DNA of 11,528 nt from Thermoplasmata archaeon (GTDB lineage: Archaea > Thermoplasmatota > Thermoplasmata > Thermoplasmatales > Thermoplasmataceae). The stretch lies in the NCBI GenBank assembly GCA_021797025.1, contig JAKAAK010000011.1, positions 1 through 11,528 of the forward strand, in the 5' to 3' direction. Below are positions 1 to 7,661 of this stretch, one piece after another (positions within the stretch are counted from its first letter, which is position 1; each line of letters begins with the position of its first letter). Position numbers and translations under genes: made by a program. The notes under the pieces were generated by a model. That model worked only from the letters and a program-made list of their open reading frames with translations. It searched no databases and was not told where the DNA came from.

Positions 1-552
1 TGCAAGTTCCACCATGCGGTTATCCCCGAATCCGGATATATCATTGATGTAATCGATTCCATACGCCATGGCCTTTTTTACCGTTTCATAATGCCTGGAA
101 TCCAGGGATAAAGGTATGTTTGAGACCGATTTTATATATTCTATGACATTTTTGATTCTTGAAAATTCAGTTTCCGGATCAACTTCTGCGCTTCCCGGTC
201 TTGTGCTTTCACCGCCTATATCGATAATATCCGGCTTCATATCAATCATACTATCTATTTGCGATGTGTTGCTGATTCTTGATCCATTGAAAAAAGAATC
301 CGGGGTTGCATTCAGTATTCCCATGATCCCTGTCTTTTTATTATTGATTATTGTATAAACAGTTATGGCAATTTTATCCTCAAAACCGGGGAATAGATTA
401 TTACGGTAATAAAATTCTTTAATAATGCCAGGCGACAGAGTTTCCTCTGTGTAAGCATATCTCTTTCCTGAAATCTTTACATTACCATTTTCATCTCCCC
501 TGTAAATGCTCAGTTTTCTTTTATTTTCTGGATCCGGAAAAATAACTTCCAT
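1..552 (-). CDS. folP: Dihydropteroate synthase, N-terminal 184 residues (C-terminus outside window)
   Basis: Joins a pterin pyrophosphate to p-aminobenzoate (or a related aryl amine) in folate/pterin cofactor synthesis; cytosolic TIM barrel. Translating the minus strand from the ATG at 552 gives the family signatures in order: MGILNATPDSF at residues 77-87, DIIDIGGESTRPGS at 108-121, a SLDSR segment at 149-153 whose Asp matches the pterin-binding Asp of the second strand, and INDISGFG at 169-176. The later Lys and Arg-x-His region lies beyond base 1, so completeness cannot be judged. About 75 residues precede the barrel, much longer than in bacterial FolP, where the MGILN strand lies near the N-terminus. 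The extension shows no motif I recognise. The gene follows the MFS permease after 37 bases and has its own TATA-like stretch, so it may be transcribed alone. The family call is firm; the exact amine substrate in this archaeon is open. Confidence 0.9.
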   Translation of the reverse strand, partial: MEVIFPDPENKRKLSIYRGDENGNVKISGKRYAYTEETLSPGIIKEFYYRNNLFPGFEDKIAITVYTIINNKKTGIMGILNATPDSFFNGSRISNTSQIDSMIDMKPDIIDIGGESTRPGSAEVDPETEFSRIKNVIEYIKSVSNIPLSLDSRHYETVKKAMAYGIDYINDISGFGDNRMVELA

Positions 553-568
553 ATTGTGATGGATTAGA

Positions 569-588
569 ATTAAAAAGTATTAAAATCT
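569..588 (-). promoter_or_regulatory. Probable TATA box for folP
   Basis: Read on the minus strand this is an A/T-only stretch (TTTTAATACTTTTTAA) centred about 26 bases before the folP ATG at 552, the spacing expected for a leaderless archaeal transcript. No Shine-Dalgarno-like purine run lies before that ATG, which fits. It starts right after the stop of the upstream permease gene. The AT-rich background makes chance similarity possible. Confidence 0.35.
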
Positions 589-589
589 T

Positions 590-1996
590 TCATTTCCCGG
601 TGTTTTTGAATTCCCTCTCCCGGGATGTTTCTTCCAGATTCTTCCGTTTTGTTTCCGGTAAAAGAAGTATTGTGATAACCATTCCTGTAAATGCTATCAC
701 TGCAAGCATCCCCATCAGAAAATGGATTCCTGTGATAGATAGAATTATGGTATCAGCCAGAGTCCCGATGAAAGCCCCTGTTTTTCCACCGGCAGAGGAT
801 ATACCTGTTCCCAGCCCCCTTGTTGATATGGGGAATACCTCCGGTGGGTAAACAAAAGTCGTTACATTCGGACCGAACATAATGAAGAAATAACTTATGC
901 CATAGATTAAAAGGAAATAATCAAGGAATTTATAAGTTGTAAGAAAACTCAATAAGGCTATTGTTCCGAATGAAATGCCCATCATGGCAAATCCCACGAT
1001 CTGCACAGGTTTTCTGCCTATCCTATCTATGGTAAATGATGCAAGCCAGTATCCCGGAAAAGCCGCTATCCCGAATATCATGGCAGAGTACTCGTTTGTA
1101 AGTATAATAGCATGAATGCCTGTAATCGATGGTGGAACCAGGAAGGCAAGTATGCTGTTAGACATAATAGAATTCCCGTAGAAAGCCCAGTCCATCAAAA
1201 ACCATGCACCCGCGGTGCCTATAAGAGTTAAAAGGAATTTCCTGTCCCTGAAAAGAATGTACCAGGGAGCATTTACCGTACTCCCATGCTGTTCATCAGA
1301 GGTTATGCCTGTAAAATCCTTTAAATTCTGGGCTGCCTGAGCATAATCCCCCCTCACATCAGCAGTATATCTCGGTGGCTCAGGCATTTTCCTCCTGAAA
1401 TATATTACGACGATTGCTGGAAGAGCACCTATTGCAAGAAGCAGCCTCCATGTTATATAGGGTGATACTGCATTTGAAAGGAATGCTATGGATATAAGCG
1501 GCCCGGCTATAAGGCCGAAGCTCTGCATAGAAAATACCATCCCAACGAATTTCCCACGGTTCATGGTATTGGAATACTCGGTCATTATTGTTGAGCTGGT
1601 GGCATAATCCCCGCCTATGCCAATGCCCAGAAGAAATCTCCAGAATAATAGCAGAAACACATTGTTAACCGGTGTAAGAAATGCACTTCCCAGCGCCCCT
1701 ACAATGAGTGCAATCAACTCGAGTCCGTAAATAGCCTTTCTACCGGAATAATCAAGAAGGCGCCCGAATACAATAGCACCGATAACCGCGGCAAGAAGCG
1801 CAGTGGATGTTATTAAACCCTCATAAAATACACTTATGCTGTGCCACCCGGCATATGGCAGTAAAAGTATAACAACACCTATTATAAAAAGGTCATAGGC
1901 ATCGGTAAAGAAACCCAGCCCTGATATAAATAATACCTTATAGTGGAATCTTGAAGATTTTGCCATGTCCATTGATTTGTCAATATCTGAACTCAT
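590..1996 (-). CDS. MFS permease, phosphate:H+ symporter (PHS) type
   Basis: A 468-residue, 12-TM major facilitator protein of the plasma membrane, full length for the family. It carries PHS-type signatures: GLGFFTDAYDLF in TM1 (residues 26-37, Asp32 and Asp35), GRLLDYSGRK after TM2 (78-87, MFS motif A), GIGIGGDYATSSTIMTEY in TM4 (Asp130), FLMDWAFYGNSI in TM7 (Asp269), and GPNVTTFVYPPEVFPISTRG with GISSAGGKTGAFIG near TM10-11. In known phosphate symporters the TM1, TM4 and TM7 acids take part in phosphate and proton handling, and all three are present. Uptake driven by inward H+ suits an acidophile. The same fold also carries aromatic or organic acids in some archaea, so phosphate is the best guess rather than proven. 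The gene is transcribed away from the ABCE1 operon, with folP close downstream on the same strand. Confidence 0.85.
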   Translation of the reverse strand: MSSDIDKSMDMAKSSRFHYKVLFISGLGFFTDAYDLFIIGVVILLLPYAGWHSISVFYEGLITSTALLAAVIGAIVFGRLLDYSGRKAIYGLELIALIVGALGSAFLTPVNNVFLLLFWRFLLGIGIGGDYATSSTIMTEYSNTMNRGKFVGMVFSMQSFGLIAGPLISIAFLSNAVSPYITWRLLLAIGALPAIVVIYFRRKMPEPPRYTADVRGDYAQAAQNLKDFTGITSDEQHGSTVNAPWYILFRDRKFLLTLIGTAGAWFLMDWAFYGNSIMSNSILAFLVPPSITGIHAIILTNEYSAMIFGIAAFPGYWLASFTIDRIGRKPVQIVGFAMMGISFGTIALLSFLTTYKFLDYFLLIYGISYFFIMFGPNVTTFVYPPEVFPISTRGLGTGISSAGGKTGAFIGTLADTIILSITGIHFLMGMLAVIAFTGMVITILLLPETKRKNLEETSREREFKNTGK

Positions 1997-2021
1997 TAAT
2001 TCTCTGAATCTTTCAGGTTTC

Positions 2022-2039
2022 TAAATATTATAAATATTA
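2022..2039 (-). promoter_or_regulatory. TATA region of the PHS-type permease (tandem 9-mer)
   Basis: Two perfect tandem copies of TAAATATTA (2022-2030 and 2031-2039, plus-strand sense) lie 26-43 bases upstream of the permease ATG at 1996. On the minus strand they give TTTATAATATTTA, a good archaeal TATA box for a transcript with a very short leader. Confidence 0.5.
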
Positions 2040-2040
2040 C

Positions 2041-2057
2041 CTATATATTATATATAG
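2041..2057. promoter_or_regulatory. Perfect palindrome in the divergent promoter region
   Basis: CTATATAT-T-ATATATAG is a perfect inverted repeat with 8-bp arms and a single central base. It lies just upstream of the permease TATA region, where a repressor or activator could act, and a related half (CTATATATG) follows at 2060-2068. Long A/T palindromes arise easily by chance, so the operator role is an inference. Confidence 0.35.
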
Positions 2058-2134
2058 ACTATATATGCTGTTCTCTCATTTTTCTGGAAAGATTAATATA
2101 ATATAAATGGCATATTATTAATCAAAATTAAATA

Positions 2135-2161
2135 ACCTTATTAATTGACATGTAATAAGGT
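2135..2161 (+). promoter_or_regulatory. Inverted repeat over the core promoter of the ABCE1 operon
   Basis: ACCTTATTA (2135-2143) and TAATAAGGT (2153-2161) form perfect 9-bp arms around a 9-base spacer, with 18 bases between arm centres, nearly two helical turns. The repeat ends 15 bases before the GGGTGAT ribosome site of the first gene and covers the place where the TATA box should be. A dimeric regulator bound here would block the promoter. The bordering G/C pairs make it less trivial than the pure A/T repeats nearby. Confidence 0.45.
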
Positions 2162-2186
2162 ATGTTTACTTTAAAGGGTGATTAAT

Positions 2187-2609
2187 GTGGCAACAAGTAA
2201 CATGGAAATGGTAAAATTAAGAAACAGGACATACGTCAAGATAGATGAATTGTCAAGAGCAATAAGCAATGGTTTGAGTCTGCAGAATCGGAAGATGGGT
2301 ATTGAGGAATCAGAATCCTCTGCAGAGCATATTATTAATTTCTTCGGATACAGTACGAGGGTTATAGACAACATGCTTGAGCCGGAAGATCGGGATGTTT
2401 TTTATACCATGGAAGACCTGGGAATACTGGAAACCGAGAGGGAAGAAACAACACTTTTTGATGGAAGAGAGTGGCGTATACACTATTGGATACTCAATGT
2501 CCTGAGAGTTCTTGAATTATCCGAGATGAATATAAATACATCATCAGACCGTGACAGCCAGTTCGATATTTACAGTGAAATACCGGACGAATACTGGAAA
2601 CCAAATTAA
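2187..2609 (+). CDS. Small winged-helix-like protein of unknown function, upstream of ABCE1
   Basis: A 140-residue acidic soluble protein without membrane segments or cysteine clusters. Start choice: GTG at 2187 follows GGGTGAT (2176-2182), a good match to the archaeal 16S tail; the in-frame GTG at 2178 lies inside that ribosome site, and the ATG at 2202 has no such site. The N-terminal half is helical (KIDELSRAISNGLSLQ). The middle segment DRDVFYTMEDLGILETEREETTLFDGREWRIHYW reads like a recognition helix followed by a beta wing (LGIL...DGREW). The C-terminus is polar and ends DEYWKPN. It sits 16 bases before ABCE1 on the same strand, so it is probably co-transcribed and may serve ribosome recycling or translation. 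From memory it could belong to the archaeal DUF6015 group, but I cannot verify this and assign no function. Confidence 0.7.
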   Translation: MATSNMEMVKLRNRTYVKIDELSRAISNGLSLQNRKMGIEESESSAEHIINFFGYSTRVIDNMLEPEDRDVFYTMEDLGILETEREETTLFDGREWRIHYWILNVLRVLELSEMNINTSSDRDSQFDIYSEIPDEYWKPN

Positions 2610-2625
2610 ATTTTGAGAATATAAT

Positions 2626-4398
2626 ATGCACATAGCTATTTTGGACAGGGAAAGATGCCATCCGAAAAAGTGCAATCATGAGTGCAGGTACTACTGCCCA
2701 CCTGTCAGGAACGGAGCAAAGACCATTGAATTTCCGGGCCAGTCTGATGATTTTCCAGTGATTACCGAATCACTGTGCATAGGATGTGGGATATGTGTGA
2801 GGAGATGCCCCTTTGACGCCATAAAGATAGTGAGCATACCGGATGAGCTTAACAAAAATATAGTCCACCAGTATGGAATAGACTCTTTCCGGCTGTATTC
2901 ATTGCCTGAGCTAGGAACAGGCAGGGTTAATGCAATTCTCGGCCAGAATGCACTGGGAAAAACCACAACAATGAATATACTTTCCGGTGTGCTGGTACCC
3001 AATTTCGGTGATATAGAAAGACAAAACGATCAGGATTTTGTAATAGAAAAATTTTCCAAGAGCATAATGGGCCAGTATTTCAGAGATTTATACAGCGGAA
3101 AAAAGAAGGCAGTGCTGAAAAATCAGTATGTTGATCTTATTCCCAGAGTGGTCAAAGGCACTGTCCGTGAAATAATGAAAAGCAATGACCACGGAAATAT
3201 GGACCTTATAATAGATGAACTTGCAATGTCCAGCTCCCTTGATCGGGATATTAAGGACCTTTCTGGCGGGGAATTGCAGAAACTGGCAGTGGGCATGACA
3301 CTGATGAAGGATGCAGATATTTACCTCTTCGATGAGGCTTCGTCATATCTTGACATCAATGAGCGTCTGCGCATATCGGAAATAATACGTGAACTTTCAA
3401 AATCCAAAACCGTGCTAGTTGTTGAACACGATCTTGCCATTCTTGATAAAATGGCGGATCAGATAAACCTGGTTTACGGAAGCCCGGGAGCATACGGTGT
3501 GATTACCAAGGAAAAATCCACGAATAAGGCAATAAATGCCTTTCTCTCAGGATATATCAGGGAAGAAAATGTAAGAATCAGGCCGACATCTATAGATTTT
3601 ACTGTTAAATCCAGCAAGAGAACCTCGGTAACAACGAGGGTAACATCATGGACTCCCATGGAAAAACAGTACGGAAATTTTAAACTGAATATAGGTGAAG
3701 GCTACATAAACAGGGAGGAAATAATCGGTGTTCTGGGCCAGAACGCACTGGGAAAAACCACCTTTGTCAAAATTCTCTCCGGAGTTGTTAAGCCAGATTC
3801 AGGGTCCGTTGAAAATGAACTGAAAATAGCATATAAGCCGCAGTACATATCAAGTGATTATGAAGGCACAGTTTACGAACTTCTTTCCAATGCATTGAAG
3901 GAAAAAATGGAGGATGTATTTATTAAAAATGAAATCCTCTCCCCACTTAATATAGAGGAGCTGTATGACAAGGGCATGGGAGACCTTTCTGGAGGAGAAC
4001 TTCAGCGTACATCCATAGCCCTGACGCTGGCAACGGACGCAGACCTTTACCTTATTGATGAGCCCTCAGCACATCTGGATTCTTCATACAGGATGAGTGT
4101 TGCAAGAATCATAAGAAGGGTAATGGAAAATAACAAAAAGAGCGCCATAGTTGTTGATCATGATATTTACCTTATAGATCTGATATCTGATGCACTTATA
4201 GTTTTCAAGGGCGAACAGGGTGTATACGGTGAATCCAGAGGCCCCATGGGTATGAGGGAGGGCATGAATGCATTCCTCAGGGAACTGGGAATTACATTCC
4301 GTCGCGATGAAATCACAAAAAGGCCGAGAATTAACAAATTAAACAGTGCACTGGATCGCCAGCAGAAGTCAGAAGGGGAATATTACTACATGAAATAA
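2626..4398 (+). CDS. Ribosome-recycling ATPase ABCE1 (RNase L inhibitor homologue, RLI)
   Basis: Splits 70S ribosomes into subunits after termination together with aRF1 or Pelota; cytosolic and essential in archaea. The 590 residues give the full ABCE1 layout. The Fe-S domain has eight cysteines (11, 16, 20, 24, 51, 54, 57, 61) for two [4Fe-4S] clusters. NBD1 has a P-loop at 106-114, a helix-loop-helix insert around QYVDLIPRVVKG, signature LSGGELQ at 212-218, Walker B ending Asp236-Glu237, and switch His268. NBD2 has a P-loop at 371-379, LSGGELQ at 454-460, Asp478-Glu479, and His512. All catalytic residues are present. Oddities: both P-loops read GQNALGKT, with Ala at the fourth position where GxxGxGK[ST] has Gly, and NBD1 has DEA after Walker B where NBD2 has the usual DEP. 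The gene follows the small winged-helix-like gene by 16 bases with no strong ribosome site, which suggests coupled translation. Confidence 0.96.
   Translation: MHIAILDRERCHPKKCNHECRYYCPPVRNGAKTIEFPGQSDDFPVITESLCIGCGICVRRCPFDAIKIVSIPDELNKNIVHQYGIDSFRLYSLPELGTGRVNAILGQNALGKTTTMNILSGVLVPNFGDIERQNDQDFVIEKFSKSIMGQYFRDLYSGKKKAVLKNQYVDLIPRVVKGTVREIMKSNDHGNMDLIIDELAMSSSLDRDIKDLSGGELQKLAVGMTLMKDADIYLFDEASSYLDINERLRISEIIRELSKSKTVLVVEHDLAILDKMADQINLVYGSPGAYGVITKEKSTNKAINAFLSGYIREENVRIRPTSIDFTVKSSKRTSVTTRVTSWTPMEKQYGNFKLNIGEGYINREEIIGVLGQNALGKTTFVKILSGVVKPDSGSVENELKIAYKPQYISSDYEGTVYELLSNALKEKMEDVFIKNEILSPLNIEELYDKGMGDLSGGELQRTSIALTLATDADLYLIDEPSAHLDSSYRMSVARIIRRVMENNKKSAIVVDHDIYLIDLISDALIVFKGEQGVYGESRGPMGMREGMNAFLRELGITFRRDEITKRPRINKLNSALDRQQKSEGEYYYMK
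2936..2966 (+). repeat. Internal direct repeat, copy 1 (NBD1 P-loop of ABCE1)
   Basis: This 31-base stretch matches 3731-3761 at 29 of 31 positions, with differences at 2940 and 2949 only. It encodes the GQNALGKTT loop of NBD1. The two ATPase halves are otherwise clearly diverged at DNA level, so the identity is local. Confidence 0.7.
3731..3761 (+). repeat. Internal direct repeat, copy 2 (NBD2 P-loop of ABCE1)
   Basis: Second copy of the 31-base near-identical stretch, 795 bases downstream of the first, encoding the GQNALGKTT loop of NBD2. It may reflect protein constraint with similar codon choice, or gene conversion between the two halves. Confidence 0.7.
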
Positions 4399-4416
4399 TT
4401 CTTGACTTGATGATTG

Positions 4417-4459
4417 TTTATTAATAAATATTTTTGTAAAATAACCTTTAAATAATAAA
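4417..4459 (+). promoter_or_regulatory. Promoter and possible operator of the efflux-marR operon
   Basis: TTTAAATAATAAA (4447-4459), preceded by ACC at 4444-4446 as a BRE-like element, is centred about 25 bases before the ATG at 4475 and marks a leaderless start. Just upstream are a perfect 12-base palindrome TTTATTAATAAA (4417-4428) and a small inverted repeat TATTTT-tgt-AAAATA (4429-4443). MarR proteins bind short A/T palindromes of this kind, and a marR gene is the second gene of the operon, so this is the likely site of self-control. The palindromes are A/T only, so the operator part is tentative. The T-run 4431-4435 could also end ABCE1 transcripts. Confidence 0.5.
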
Positions 4460-4474
4460 AAATAATTAACTATC

Positions 4475-6208
4475 ATGGTTCAGGAGAAGTGGGTAGCTTT
4501 ATCCAACACGACTATGGGGGTATTGATGGCCACCATAAATATGAGCATTCTTATTATAGCGTTGCCGGCTATATTTACCGGAATTAAATTAAACCCCTTA
4601 CAGCCCAATTCATTTGTGTATCTTCTATGGATACTTATGGGTTATATGATAGTAACTGCAGTACTCCTTGTTACAATAGGAAGATTATCAGATATGTTCG
4701 GAAGGGTCAGGCTTTTCAATATGGGTTTTGCCATATTTACAATCGGGTCTATATTGTTATATCTTACACCTGGAAAGGGGGACACCGGTGCACTGGAACT
4801 TATTATATTCAGGATAATCCAGGCAGTAGGCGGGTCATTCATATTTGCCAATAGTTATGCAATTATTACCGATAATTTCAAGAAGGAAGAAAGGGGATTC
4901 GCACTGGGAATAAATGCCATTGCGGCAACAGCAGGAATGAGCATAGGAATAGTTGTTGGAGGAATTCTGGCAACAATTAACTGGAGATATATATTCCTGG
5001 TGAGTGTCCCAGTAGGCATTATAGGAACTGTTTGGTCTGTTCTCAAACTCAAAGAAACATCTCCCAGAAAAAAGCAGAGGCTGGACATTCCAGGCAATAT
5101 TACATTTGCCGGTGGTTTAATTATATTCCTTGTGGGAGTTACATACGGAATAGCCCCTTATAAGAGCAGTGCAATGGGATGGGGCAATCCATGGGTGCAG
5201 GTAGCGCTTATTGTGGGAGCTATACTGCTTATTGCATTCCCATTTGTGGAGAGAAAGGTAAAACAGCCCATGTTCAACCTCAGTCTATTCAAGATCAGGG
5301 GCTTTACTGCAGGTAGCTTTGCAGGCATGATATCAAGTATGGGCATGATGGGATTCATGTTCATGATTATAATACTGTTCCAGGGCATATGGCTTCCAAT
5401 ACACGGGTACCATTATGCATCAGTACCGTTCTGGGCAGGGATATACATGCTCCCCATGACTGTGGCCATGGGAATATTCGGTCCACTGGCAGGCAAGTTC
5501 TCAGATACACATGGCCAGAGATGGCTTGCATCAGCAGGACTTATCGTTTCGGGAATTGCATTGCTCCTATTAGTACTGCTCCCTGCTGATTTCATTTACA
5601 TATTCATGGCTATACTCCTATTCATGTTCGGAGCCGGAATGGGAATGTTCACGGCACCTAACACCTCTGCTGTCATGTCATCAGTTCCTCCTGATGTCAG
5701 GGGTTCAGCCTCCGGCATGTTGTCAACCCTTAGAAATGTCGGTACGACTGCAAGTATGGGCATATTCTTTTCAATACTCATACTGGGATTAACCTCAACA
5801 CTGCCGCATACCTTATCATCCGCGGTTTATGCTGCCGGAGGAGGAAGCACGCTTGCAACGGAAATGGCAAAGCTCCCGCCTACGGAGGCTATATTCGGGG
5901 CGCTCCTTGGAATTAACCCCGCAACTGTGATACTCGGGTTGCTGCCACCCAGTGTTGTTAGCAGCATCCCTGCAAGTGCCATAGCAACAATGACTGCCAG
6001 AACATGGTTCCCCACTATATTTGCCCCAGCTTTCATGAAATCTCTGCATATAGTGTTCTATGTCGGTGCAGCAATAGTCTTCGTGGGAGCAATTATTTCA
6101 ATATTCCGTGAGCCACTGAGAAAATCCAAATCGGAAAAAACAGATGCTGTGGAAGCCAAGCCGGAGGGTCCAGATATATCCGACAGGGTAGTGAAGATGA
6201 AGAGGTAA
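4475..6208 (+). CDS. 14-TM MFS drug exporter, DHA2 (EmrB/QacA) type
   Basis: A 577-residue plasma-membrane antiporter expected to expel toxic organic compounds in exchange for H+. It shows the DHA2 marks: motif [12 protein letters not shown] at residues 69-79 (Asp73), motif B-like [10 protein letters not shown] in TM4, the motif C region [10 protein letters not shown] followed by [15 protein letters not shown] in TM5-6, a [26 protein letters not shown] block after TM10, and a long [15 protein letters not shown]...LPP loop before the last helix. The cytosolic tail is basic. In TM1 the common acidic residue of the LDxTIVNVALP motif is replaced ([12 protein letters not shown]). The start is leaderless, with a TATA box at -25. 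marR follows after 4 bases, so export is probably induced by the compound that MarR senses. The substrate cannot be told from sequence. Confidence 0.9.
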   Translation: MVQEKWVALSNTTMGVLMATINMSILIIALPAIFTGIKLNPLQPNSFVYLLWILMGYMIVTAVLLVTIGRLSDMFGRVRLFNMGFAIFTIGSILLYLTPGKGDTGALELIIFRIIQAVGGSFIFANSYAIITDNFKKEERGFALGINAIAATAGMSIGIVVGGILATINWRYIFLVSVPVGIIGTVWSVLKLKETSPRKKQRLDIPGNITFAGGLIIFLVGVTYGIAPYKSSAMGWGNPWVQVALIVGAILLIAFPFVERKVKQPMFNLSLFKIRGFTAGSFAGMISSMGMMGFMFMIIILFQGIWLPIHGYHYASVPFWAGIYMLPMTVAMGIFGPLAGKFSDTHGQRWLASAGLIVSGIALLLLVLLPADFIYIFMAILLFMFGAGMGMFTAPNTSAVMSSVPPDVRGSASGMLSTLRNVGTTASMGIFFSILILGLTSTLPHTLSSAVYAAGGGSTLATEMAKLPPTEAIFGALLGINPATVILGLLPPSVVSSIPASAIATMTARTWFPTIFAPAFMKSLHIVFYVGAAIVFVGAIISIFREPLRKSKSEKTDAVEAKPEGPDISDRVVKMKR

Positions 6209-6212
6209 TATC

Positions 6213-6647
6213 ATGGAAAGAACTATTACAATATGGTCCATGCTAGACAGCATCCTTACGGAATATGGCTCCAGGATAAAGGATAAAATAGGGGAATATT
6301 CCCTTACCAAAACTGATTACAAGCTGCTATATCTTGTGAGCAGTGAGCCAAGAAACATGAAGTACCTTGCGGATGAACTTTCCCTCGCCAAGGGTTGGGT
6401 TACCGATATTACCGATGGCCTGGAACAGAGGAGTTTAGTCAAAAGAATACACAGCAATGATGATCGGAGGGTAATAAATATTCAGATAACAGGCAATGGC
6501 CTGGAAGTATTCAATGAAATACAGGGCATAATTAAAAAAATCATAAATGAATCCATCTCATCGCTTCCACCTGAGGATGTGGAACAGCTCTGCAATATCC
6601 TTGAGAAAATAGATATAAATTTAAAATCTACGAATAATAAGAAATAA
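6213..6647 (+). CDS. MarR-family transcriptional regulator
   Basis: A 144-residue dimeric winged-helix repressor. A helical N-terminus (1-30) is followed by the DNA-binding domain: helix around TKTDYKLLYLVSS (32-44), recognition unit MKYLADELSLAKGWVTDITDGLEQRSLV (49-76), and a wing with the family hallmark DDRR at 83-86 and INIQITGNG after it. The C-terminal helices (95-135) would make the dimer. It starts 4 bases after the exporter stop, with GAGGTAAT (6202-6209) as a ribosome site, so it is translated from the same message. The likely role is to repress its own exporter operon until a drug or phenolic ligand binds. Its last 20 bases overlap the end of the convergent dehydrogenase gene. Confidence 0.92.
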   Translation: MERTITIWSMLDSILTEYGSRIKDKIGEYSLTKTDYKLLYLVSSEPRNMKYLADELSLAKGWVTDITDGLEQRSLVKRIHSNDDRRVINIQITGNGLEVFNEIQGIIKKIINESISSLPPEDVEQLCNILEKIDINLKSTNNKK

Positions 6648-7632
6648 CCGGCTTGATAAAGTCCTTTTTCCCTGATTCAAATAAACTGCCTATGTCTTTC
6701 AATCTTATTATATGATCTTCCATGCCGCTGCAATCAATAAGCCCAGAATTTATCATGTTTATTGCTTTCATCATTGTGTAAGGATTTATGAAATCACCGA
6801 AGATAGAAATTTCCTTGCTGTAAATTTTATTCGCATTTATGCTTACATTTTCTCCAGGAGGATACACAGAGAAGGCAAAGATCTTTCCAGAGGGTGAAAC
6901 CATATCAACTGTTTTTGCAAGAACGCTATTATCTCCTGTTGCTTCAATTACAAGGCTTGCCTTGCCGATAAGCGGGCTGTTCATTATTTCATCAGCACTT
7001 GTATATAATGCATCAGCGCCATACTTTGCCGCAAGTTTATTCCTTACTGGATTCCTGCCCATGATATGTATAGGATAGTAACCCATACCCTTCAGGATCT
7101 GAAGAAATGTGAGTCCTATAAAGCCTGTACCCAGAATAATCGCAGATCCTCCCAGGTGAACATCTGTTGTTTCAAAGGCATGAATAATGCAAGCTACGGG
7201 CTCTGTCATTGCAGCATGTTTAAAGTCCATGTTTTCAGGCACACTGTAAACTACCTTTTCCGGAACGGTAACATACTCGCCATATCCTCCTGGATAATTT
7301 ATTCCCACACTTCTCATATTCTCACAGAAATTTTCTTTTCCCTCTTTACAGTAATCACAGTGGCCGCAGGTTATATTAGGATCAACCACGACGTGGTCGC
7401 CAGCATGAAAGGATTTTACGTTAGTTCCTGTTTTGGTTACTATGCCGCTTAATTCATGGCCGGGAATTACTGGATACTTTACCGCTAGATGCTTTCCATG
7501 GTATGCATGAAAGTCAGTTCCGCATATGCCACATGCCATTGTTTTAATCTGCACTTCATTATCTCCTGGTTCTGTAGGCTCAATATCCACAGATTCAAGC
7601 TTTTCTGGTTCTTTCAAAACAAAAGCTTTCAT
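6628..7632 (-). CDS. Zinc-dependent medium-chain alcohol/polyol dehydrogenase
   Basis: A 334-residue cytosolic NAD(P)-dependent oxidoreductase of the sorbitol/threonine dehydrogenase-like MDR group, full length. Catalytic zinc ligands are Cys37 (CGICGTD), His59-Glu60 (GHE) and Glu144 (TEPVAC). The structural zinc loop CGHCDYCKEGKENFC has Cys89, 92, 95 and 103. The Rossmann motif GTGFIG is at 168-173. At the end of the second strand of that fold the sequence is HIMGRNPVR (Gly192-Arg193) instead of an Asp, which favours NADP+ over NAD+ by family rule. The substrate is probably a polyol, sugar or secondary alcohol and cannot be fixed from sequence. The gene is monocistronic, with a TATA-like box at -25, and its 3' end overlaps the marR 3' end by 20 bases in tail-to-tail orientation. 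Confidence 0.92.
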   Translation of the reverse strand: MKAFVLKEPEKLESVDIEPTEPGDNEVQIKTMACGICGTDFHAYHGKHLAVKYPVIPGHELSGIVTKTGTNVKSFHAGDHVVVDPNITCGHCDYCKEGKENFCENMRSVGINYPGGYGEYVTVPEKVVYSVPENMDFKHAAMTEPVACIIHAFETTDVHLGGSAIILGTGFIGLTFLQILKGMGYYPIHIMGRNPVRNKLAAKYGADALYTSADEIMNSPLIGKASLVIEATGDNSVLAKTVDMVSPSGKIFAFSVYPPGENVSINANKIYSKEISIFGDFINPYTMMKAINMINSGLIDCSGMEDHIIRLKDIGSLFESGKKDFIKPVISYYS

Positions 7633-7651
7633 AATGTTTAATTGGTTTATC

Positions 7652-7661
7652 TTTATTATAA
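7652..7661 (-). promoter_or_regulatory. TATA box of the dehydrogenase gene
   Basis: On the minus strand TTATAATAAA lies 20-29 bases before the ATG at 7632, fitting a leaderless start; no ribosome site is visible. The remaining gap up to 7808 holds no gene I can support, only a short inverted repeat AAATTA-gctg-TAATTT (7713-7728) of unclear meaning. Confidence 0.5.

Noticed and set aside
2178..2186. GTG at 2178 as start of the gene before ABCE1
   Set aside because: This GTG is part of the GGGTGAT ribosome site itself; GTG 2187 is correctly spaced from it.
5816..6049. Several minus-strand open frames of 60-80 codons within the efflux gene, and a 160-codon plus-strand frame within the Nramp gene
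   Set aside because: They lie fully inside well-supported membrane-protein genes, show no family motif and no ribosome site or promoter, and mirror the hydrophobic codon pattern of the real genes.
7066..7452. 128-codon plus-strand frame antisense to the dehydrogenase
   Set aside because: The opposite strand encodes a complete zinc dehydrogenase with all ligands; this frame has no recognisable domain.
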